DNA from: an uncultured Oscillospiraceae bacterium
Lineage (GTDB): Bacteria > Bacillota > Clostridia > Oscillospirales > Ruminococcaceae
DNA: 10,699 nucleotides
Direction of reading: 5' to 3'
Assembly (NCBI GenBank): GCA_900556525.1
Contig: USOZ01000043.1
Span: 1-10,699 of the forward strand
Shown: positions 6,314 through 10,699 of the stretch, piece after piece
Layout of the letters: every line of letters starts with the position of its first letter
Position numbering within the stretch: the first letter of the stretch is position 1
The notes under the pieces: generated by a model
What the model saw: the letters and a program-made list of their open reading frames with translations, nothing else
Database searches by the model: none
Told to the model about the DNA's origin: nothing
Program-made: the position numbers and the translations under genes

Positions 6314-7933
6314 ATGGAAATTAAAAAAATTGCGAGGATCTTTTTCGCGGCGGCTGTATCAATAATGCTTACATTTGCGCTGGCGATATCCGCTTCGGCT
6401 ATGCAGATATTCGTCAAAACGCTGACGGGAAAACATATTACTCTGGAAGTTGAACCGGGTGACAGAATCGCAGACGTTAAAACAAAAATAAGCGAGAAAG
6501 AAGGTATTCCCGCAGCTTATCAGATGCTCATGTTTGCGGGGAAAATTCTGGAAGATGACGAAACGCTGGCTGGATATAATATCCAGAAAGACGCAACGAT
6601 TCATTTGGTGCTGCGGGGACCTTCGGATCTCACAGTCACGGGCGGCACGATTGGCACGGACTATTCTTTTACAAACAACGTTATAGAAATACTGACCGAT
6701 ACGCCGCTGACTATTTCGGGTGCGACGACTGCGGAACGCATTGAGATTGCTGACGGTGTAAACGCGAATATAACCCTTGCGGGAGTGGATATCGACGTTT
6801 CGGCGATTGAAAATACCGCTGCGATAAAGATCGCTGACAACAGCACAGGCAATGTAACAATAACGCTTGCGGACGACACGGTTAATGTGCTGAAAAGCGG
6901 ATCGTACCGTGCAGGTCTGCAAAAAAACGGCGATTATATTTCCGAGGATAAGGGAAAGCTTATTATTCAGGGAGAAGCGAACGGCACAGGCTCGCTTGAA
7001 GCGACAGGCGGCACAGGCGGCGCAGGAATCGGCAGCGGTTCATCCAACGCCTCAAATATTGAAATAAAAGGCGGAAATATAGTTGCCAAGGGCGGCGAGT
7101 ACGCTGCGGGGCTTGGCGGCGGCTTGGGAAACGGTTCAAATATTACTGTAAGCGGCGGTAATTTGACTGCGATAGGCGGTGGTAGCGGCGCAGGAATCGG
7201 TTGCGGTTATAATGGTGGATGTTCAAATGTCGTTATAAATGGCGGCACCGTAACAGCAAAAGGCGGTAATGACGGAGTAGGAATCGGTGGCTTTGACGGC
7301 GGTTACTGTAATATCATCATAAGCGGCGGTTCTGTTAAAGCGGAATCAGGCGGAAACGACGTAAGCGTTATCGGCAGCAGCAAATACAGCGCAGTGACTC
7401 CCACCCTCGCAGACGGTACGACCCCCGTTTACCTTTTCACAATTCCTAACCCCGACGATAAGCCTGTCGAAATCGACGGCGCGGCTTACACGCCCGTAAG
7501 TCACAAGGGCATTGACCCCGCCGACGGAAATCTTTACGCTTACCTCACGAGCGATTTTCATACCGTAAAGGTCGGCGATACTGCGGCGAGATATAACTAT
7601 AATAATACAAATAATAGTTTTGAGGAAGTGGGAACGGCGTTTAATGTAACACCGACCGTTTCGGGAGAAGCCCTCGCTTATGGCACGGACTTCACATATC
7701 CCGCTTCTGACGGCAAACTTAACATACTCAGCGACAAGGCGATAACGATAGCGAACGCTGACCGGACTACGGCAACGTCAGACTGTATCGAGCATTCTGT
7801 CTACGGCTTTTTCGTCGGGAATGCCGTAAAGTCTGCGGTAGACCTCGAGATTTTGTTTAGCTGTGAGGGTAGGGTATACGGCGGGGTATTCGATTATAGT
7901 GCCGATTCTGCGGCGCTGGAAATTAAGGTCTGA
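6314..7933 (+). CDS. Secreted ubiquitin-domain protein with glycine-rich beta-helix-like repeats, 3'-truncated
   Basis: The start at 6314 has GGGAGG 5 nt upstream and a consensus promoter, giving 539 residues; the frame further upstream runs through the promoter and is not coding. Residues 1-29 are a signal peptide (KK, hydrophobic core, ASA cleavage site). Residues 30-101 form a ubiquitin domain. By my hand alignment 51 of 72 positions match eukaryotic ubiquitin, starting [11 protein letters not shown], and all seven lysines (K6, K11, K27, K29, K33, K48, K63) are present. L8, H68 and V70 of the hydrophobic patch are kept, while I44 is Met. After R72-G73 comes PSD, so the LRGG tail is missing. 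Residues ~105-160 start a repeat module, ~226-355 carry glycine-rich repeats, and ~442-488 begin a second copy of the module. Residues ~489-539 are antisense of an ABC gene, so the native C-terminus is lost and no anchor is visible. The target is unknown; the protein should be extracellular. Confidence 0.88.
   Translation: MEIKKIARIFFAAAVSIMLTFALAISASAMQIFVKTLTGKHITLEVEPGDRIADVKTKISEKEGIPAAYQMLMFAGKILEDDETLAGYNIQKDATIHLVLRGPSDLTVTGGTIGTDYSFTNNVIEILTDTPLTISGATTAERIEIADGVNANITLAGVDIDVSAIENTAAIKIADNSTGNVTITLADDTVNVLKSGSYRAGLQKNGDYISEDKGKLIIQGEANGTGSLEATGGTGGAGIGSGSSNASNIEIKGGNIVAKGGEYAAGLGGGLGNGSNITVSGGNLTAIGGGSGAGIGCGYNGGCSNVVINGGTVTAKGGNDGVGIGGFDGGYCNIIISGGSVKAESGGNDVSVIGSSKYSAVTPTLADGTTPVYLFTIPNPDDKPVEIDGAAYTPVSHKGIDPADGNLYAYLTSDFHTVKVGDTAARYNYNNTNNSFEEVGTAFNVTPTVSGEALAYGTDFTYPASDGKLNILSDKAITIANADRTTATSDCIEHSVYGFFVGNAVKSAVDLEILFSCEGRVYGGVFDYSADSAALEIKV
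6401..6616 (+). other. Ubiquitin domain coding segment
   Basis: This segment encodes the 72 residues equivalent to ubiquitin M1-R72. Its first codon immediately follows the predicted signal peptidase site (A27-S28-A29), so the mature secreted protein would begin at ubiquitin Met1. Differences from the eukaryotic protein include T12H, S20G, T22R, R42M, I44M, G53D and D58G. E1 and DUB recognition normally need R42, R72 and the diglycine tail. Of these only R72 and a single glycine remain, so conjugation in the usual way is unlikely. Confidence 0.88.
6989..7378 (+). repeat. Tandem glycine-rich coding repeats (beta-helix-like)
   Basis: Within the ubiquitin-domain gene, four to five units of roughly 25-28 residues repeat a pattern such as [20 protein letters not shown] followed by a GIGxG-type turn. 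Related units are [32 protein letters not shown] and [17 protein letters not shown]. The alternation of short beta-strand and glycine turn is typical of right-handed beta-helix surface proteins of gut Firmicutes, some of which are annotated as carbohydrate-binding. Binding here is inference only. Confidence 0.7.
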
Positions 7934-8131
7934 GCTGCCGAAAAGTTCGATAGATCCGCCTGATGGGGAAGCGATTCCTGCGGCGAGCTTGATGAGGGTA
8001 GTTTTGCCTGCGCCGTTTCTGCCGATAAGACCATAGATATCGCCTTTTCTGACATTTATATTAACGCTGTCGAGGACTGTTTTGTTTTTATATTTCTTAG
8101 TAAGTCCGTATGTACGCATAACGTAGTCCAT
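7778..8131 (-). pseudogene. Truncated ABC-2-type transporter ATPase (N-terminal 117 residues)
   Basis: This is the first ~117 residues of a BcrA/LanF-like ABC ATPase of the bacitracin or lantibiotic exporter type, which is normally about 300 residues. Visible are the start (TYGLTKKYKNKTVL), Walker A GRNGAGKT at residues 37-44 and the family-like segment [20 protein letters not shown]. Similarity stops abruptly at MLDTV and a TGA. The signature motif, Walker B and the H-loop are all missing, so the product cannot hydrolyse ATP as a transporter motor. The start at 8131 keeps a good AAAGGAGA site. The gene converges on the ubiquitin-domain gene and overlaps its last ~50 codons in antisense, consistent with one deletion having removed both 3' ends. 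Confidence 0.85.
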
Positions 8132-8480
8132 AGAAAATCTCCTTTACGATGATGATAAACACATTATACCCTCAAAAAATAAGGAAATCATATAAAAACC
8201 ATAAAGAAATCCTAAAGCGGGGACAACTCTACGGGCTTTCTGCGGTTCATTTTGCTTTTTGTTTTCCGTGCGGAAATTATTGAGGTTTCCAAGCGCTTAT
8301 TTGGCGTACCCAATTTTGTATATTATGCTGTCGCAGACGGTATTTTTGAGATATTAAAGACCGTCAGATCAGGTATCGGAAGATTCTTTTCCCTGCCTGA
8401 TAATGATGGGCAGTTATCTCTGTTTTCTTGTTGTGAGGTTTCTAGGCTGAATTTTGGGGAAAGTTAAATATCCGTAACCC
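8132..8480. other. Intergenic region without a supported gene
   Basis: This stretch separates the ABC remnant from the dapB promoter. Near its left end a TATAAT on the minus strand (8168-8163), with no good -35, could be the leftover promoter of the ABC gene. An open frame of 71 codons exists on the plus strand (8252-8467), but it has no Shine-Dalgarno site, no recognisable motif and an equally open but stop-interrupted frame opposite. It may be decayed coding DNA left by the rearrangement. I cannot assign it. Confidence 0.4.
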
Positions 8481-8509
8481 TTGACTGAGTTTTTGATTTG
8501 GGGTATAAT
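8481..8509 (+). promoter_or_regulatory. Promoter of the dapB-like gene
   Basis: TTGACT (8481-8486) and a perfect TATAAT (8504-8509) are 17 nt apart. The transcript would start near 8516 and have a leader of about 50 nt, which contains a small 6-bp hairpin (8520-8536) ahead of the Shine-Dalgarno site. Confidence 0.82.
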
Positions 8510-8567
8510 GGTATAAATTGAGTAGTTTATCTGCTCGAAAACCGTAATTTGACAGGAGAAATGACTT

Positions 8568-9317
8568 ATGATTAATGTTGGTGTTGTTGGCTGTACAGGA
8601 AAACTGGGAAGAATGATTATCAAAGATACTGTAAACAGGACAGATATAAAAATTTCAGAAGTGATCGCACGAAAAGAAAATCCTTATGTTGGTCACAATA
8701 TATCAGAAATAGTTGGAAACAATTTTGACCTTCAAATAATTGATGACATTGAAATGGCTTGTAACTGTGATGTTTTTATTGACTGTACTAATGCAGATGC
8801 CTTTATAATGAATAATTATAATAAGTACAGAAAAATGAAAAAACCTGTCGTTATTGCAACAACAGCGTTTACCGATAATGATATGAAAAAAATAAAAAAG
8901 CTGGCTGCAGATGTTCCGGTTTTTATGACAGGCAATTTTAGTGTAGCCCTTCATGATTTTATTGAAACATTATGCTTTGCGGTAAAAAGAGTAGGCAATA
9001 ATACAGATATCCAGATAATCGAGTATCATCATAACGAAAAAAAGGATGCTCCAAGCGGAACAGCTGAAATGATCAGAGATGCACTGATCAAATCAAACAA
9101 TAGATTTACAAAAGAAGATATAAAAATATGCAGTGTAAGAGGTGGAAATATTTTTGGTGAGCACGAAGTGATTTTTGCTAATACCACTGATGAAGTGATT
9201 ACATACAAGCACAGTGTTTCATCGAGAGAACCTTTTGCTCATGGTGCAATTGAAGTACTCATTTGGATCGTATCACAAGATAGCGGATTATATAACATGG
9301 ATGATTTTTGCAAGTGA
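8568..9317 (+). CDS. dapB: 4-hydroxy-tetrahydrodipicolinate reductase (DapB family)
   Basis: DapB reduces 4-hydroxy-tetrahydrodipicolinate with NAD(P)H in the diaminopimelate/lysine pathway, in the cytoplasm. The 249-residue length fits the family (about 240-275). The N-terminal Rossmann loop GCTGKLG (residues 8-14) binds the dinucleotide. The substrate motif HHNEKKDAPSGTA spans 154-166, with H154 and K158 matching the catalytic His and Lys of E. coli DapB. GNFSVALH (122-129) and RGGNIFGEHEVIFA (191-204) are also family motifs. An AGGAGA site lies 8 nt before the ATG. The gene stands alone with its own promoter and no other lysine-pathway gene nearby. It is much more AT-rich than the cas genes: 19 of 60 bases are G or C in the row at 8641, against 32 of 60 at 2461. 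It may be a second or acquired copy. It looks intact. Confidence 0.9.
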   Translation: MINVGVVGCTGKLGRMIIKDTVNRTDIKISEVIARKENPYVGHNISEIVGNNFDLQIIDDIEMACNCDVFIDCTNADAFIMNNYNKYRKMKKPVVIATTAFTDNDMKKIKKLAADVPVFMTGNFSVALHDFIETLCFAVKRVGNNTDIQIIEYHHNEKKDAPSGTAEMIRDALIKSNNRFTKEDIKICSVRGGNIFGEHEVIFANTTDEVITYKHSVSSREPFAHGAIEVLIWIVSQDSGLYNMDDFCK

Positions 9318-9430
9318 TCCACCATTTATCAGGGCAATTAACTAACACAGAAGCAAAAATTTGTTATTTCAAAAGAATAGTAATTATAGGTGAAACATCA
9401 TTCGTGCGGTAAAATGCAGAAATTCCCGAA

Positions 9431-9489
9431 ATATTCGTGTTATTCAGTGTAAAAATCCGAAGAAATTCCGCAGATTTTTACACGAATAT
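9431..9489. other. Long imperfect hairpin in the convergent intergenic region
   Basis: GTGTAAAAATC (9447-9457) is perfectly inverted at 9473-9483 as GATTTTTACAC, with a 15-nt loop. An outer pair, ATATTCGTG (9431-9439) with CACGAATAT (9481-9489), extends the same structure through an internal bulge. It lies about 115 nt past the dapB stop. It could be a 3' mRNA structure or a small palindromic repeat element. No T-tract directly follows it, so it is not a clear terminator. Confidence 0.5.
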
Positions 9490-9507
9490 CTTATGGAAAC
9501 CTCGTTT

Positions 9508-9561
9508 AAACCTCCCTCACGAGCAAATTTTCGTTGGGACTTTGCCGTGAGGGAGGTTTTT
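9508..9561 (+). terminator. Strong intrinsic terminator after dapB
   Basis: A perfect 14-bp stem, AAACCTCCCTCACG (9508-9521) with its complement at 9546-9559, is extended by GCAAA/TTTGC (9523-9527 with 9541-9545) around a 13-nt loop and ends in a run of T. It should stop rightward transcription from dapB. On the opposite strand the following T-run is short, so it would be weaker for the convergent gene at 9645-10556, although no other terminator for that gene is visible. Confidence 0.82.
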
Positions 9562-9644
9562 ATTGCAGGCATATTTTAATTTGCTTTTTCTCCATCGGGT
9601 GCATAATGCTTTGCGTACCCATATTTCCCCGAAGGATCAGCACA

Positions 9645-10556
9645 TCAGAACAGATCCAGCATGCTGTCAAGATAAATATTCTCCCTGACTTCGAGCCAAT
9701 GCTTGGGCTTTGTCATATAGTAAAGCAGAAATTCCAGTATCAGTGCGCTTCCAAGCCCTCTGCCCTCTAGCTTGAAATTGGAAAATCCCATAGGGAGATA
9801 AATATTTTGTATCTCGCTTATGCCGATAAACGACGGATTTTTCATCGCCTTGGAAAACAGATATCCGCTGCCGGCATCGGGTGCGGCGCAGACGTGGTCG
9901 GGGCAGTCCTCGCCGAGATTTTTGCGGCTGACGTTCTCATAGCACCGCTTCCTGTCTTTGCAGCCGATAGAGCAGCATTCGTTGCAGAGAAATTCCGTCT
10001 TTTCACGCTGTTTTGCATTCAGCGTCCCGAGCAGGTCATACCTGTTGTTCAGACGGAAATCCGGCACGGCATACAGAAAGTCCTCACGATCCGCTTCGGC
10101 TGCATATTCTCCGATATCGGTCAGGACCTTTGTTGTCGATGACACAAAATACAGGTTCGGATAATTCCTTTTCAGATATCCCAGCAGCAGATCGGAATGG
10201 ATTATGACACCGTTCTGCGGGCTGCCGCTTTCGGCGAAAAGCCTGCATAATGCATTGCATTTCCTGTCGGTGAGATGCTCTTCTGTCAGCAGGGAATTGC
10301 TGAATGTCAGCCGTGACGATATGCCGTATTCACGCATGAGCGCAAGCACGTCCCGAGGATCATGTTCGCCGAAGCCGACACGTCCGCCGCCCCATATGCA
10401 GTCGGCAGGTGCGCCGTATACCGAGCCTATATCGCACCAATCGTAAAAATATTCCCTGTGACGGCGGAAAAGCGGCAGAAAAACGCTGTAAAGCCCATAA
10501 AATTCAAATAAGCCGGGAAGATGGTAATATGCCGTTTCCTTCGGCATGCTCTCCAT
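9645..10556 (-). CDS. U32-peptidase-like protein with a cysteine cluster, function unknown
   Basis: This is an intact 303-residue protein that I only partly recognise. The C-terminal GFSNFKLEGRG (257-267) resembles the KIEGR region of U32 peptidase-like proteins. The earlier part (SRLTFSNSLLTEEHL, 81-95; GVIIHSDLLLGYLKRNYP, 116-133; YFVSSTTKVLTD, 136-147) looks like alternating strands and helices of a TIM-type barrel. Residues 191-223 hold seven cysteines (C191, C194, C195, C199, C205, C218, C223), which could bind an Fe-S cluster as in UbiU/UbiV/RlhA-type U32 proteins, or zinc. No signal peptide or membrane segment is seen, so it is probably cytoplasmic. A GTG at 10568 would add four residues, but the ATG at 10556 is preferred because GAGGTG lies 9 nt before it. 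It has its own promoter and no operon partner within the window. Confidence 0.6.
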   Translation of the reverse strand: MESMPKETAYYHLPGLFEFYGLYSVFLPLFRRHREYFYDWCDIGSVYGAPADCIWGGGRVGFGEHDPRDVLALMREYGISSRLTFSNSLLTEEHLTDRKCNALCRLFAESGSPQNGVIIHSDLLLGYLKRNYPNLYFVSSTTKVLTDIGEYAAEADREDFLYAVPDFRLNNRYDLLGTLNAKQREKTEFLCNECCSIGCKDRKRCYENVSRKNLGEDCPDHVCAAPDAGSGYLFSKAMKNPSFIGISEIQNIYLPMGFSNFKLEGRGLGSALILEFLLYYMTKPKHWLEVRENIYLDSMLDLF

Positions 10557-10598
10557 GTGATTATTCACCTCACTTTGGGATAACGCACTTTTTTATCC

Positions 10599-10627
10599 AT
10601 TATAGCATAACCGCCGGTGATTTACAA
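10599..10627 (-). promoter_or_regulatory. Promoter of the U32-like gene
   Basis: On the minus strand TTGTAA (10627-10622) is followed after 17 nt by a perfect TATAAT (10604-10599) with an upstream TGC, an extended -10. The start is expected near 10592. The first transcribed bases contain a small inverted repeat, GGATAA (10598-10593 on the minus strand) with TTATCC (10583-10578), that may be a 5' hairpin or operator half-sites. The remaining bases to 10699 show no gene. Confidence 0.75.
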
Positions 10628-10699
10628 GCGGCTGTATATACGCATAATACTAAAAACCCATTGAATTATGGGAATCTCCCGCCGCAAAACCGCATATAT

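Noticed and set aside
6359..6922. 187-codon open frame on the minus strand opposite the ubiquitin domain
   Set aside because: The plus strand clearly encodes a signal peptide and ubiquitin. The opposite frame has no motif or ribosome binding site and is a shadow.
6314..7933. Bacterial ubiquitin-like conjugation (Bil-type) antiphage operon
   Set aside because: No E1, E2 or JAB-type peptidase gene is nearby, the protein is secreted, and its ubiquitin domain lacks the C-terminal diglycine. Its position beside the CRISPR locus looks incidental.
10652..10678. Small inverted repeat CCCAT/ATGGG near the right end
   Set aside because: Only five base pairs, with no T-tract or gene context; likely chance.

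Overview
The window looks like a chromosomal stretch of a gut- or rumen-type Clostridia species. A Ruminococcus-like Oscillospirales member is my best guess, not a firm identification. The reasons are strong Gram-positive Shine-Dalgarno sites (AGGAGG), near-consensus sigma-A promoters with 17-bp spacers, mid-GC genes beside AT-rich intergenic DNA, a type I-C CRISPR system, and a secreted protein with glycine-rich beta-helix-like repeats.

Bases 1-6182 hold a type I-C CRISPR-Cas effector locus read leftwards (minus strand): promoter (6154-6182), cas3, cas5c, cas8c (with an apparent internal cas11c start), cas7c, an intrinsic terminator (161-228), a leader (56-160) and the leader-proximal repeat of a CRISPR array (24-55) that runs off the left edge. 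Cas5c should process the crRNA. Cas5c, Cas8c, Cas7c and Cas11c should form Cascade/I-C, and Cas3 should degrade bound DNA. The adaptation genes cas4-cas1-cas2, which usually lie between cas7 and the array, are absent from that position.

Bases 6048-6313 form a divergent control region with a possible 90-bp MITE-like element, the cas promoter on the minus strand and a consensus promoter on the plus strand. The plus-strand promoter drives the most remarkable gene here (6314-7933). It encodes a signal peptide whose predicted cleavage would expose Met1 of a ubiquitin domain about 71% identical to eukaryotic ubiquitin. All seven ubiquitin lysines are kept but the LRGG tail is not, and the domain is fused to glycine-rich repeats. 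The gene's 3' end appears lost: its last ~50 codons are the antisense of a truncated, convergent ABC-transporter ATPase gene (7778-8131). One deletion seems to have removed the 3' ends of both genes.

Bases 8132-8480 hold no gene I can support. A single AT-rich dapB-like gene (8568-9317) with its own consensus promoter follows. After it comes a hairpin-rich convergent intergenic region with a strong terminator (9508-9561). The window ends with a minus-strand gene (9645-10556) for a cysteine-rich protein resembling U32-peptidase-like proteins, with its own promoter at 10599-10627.
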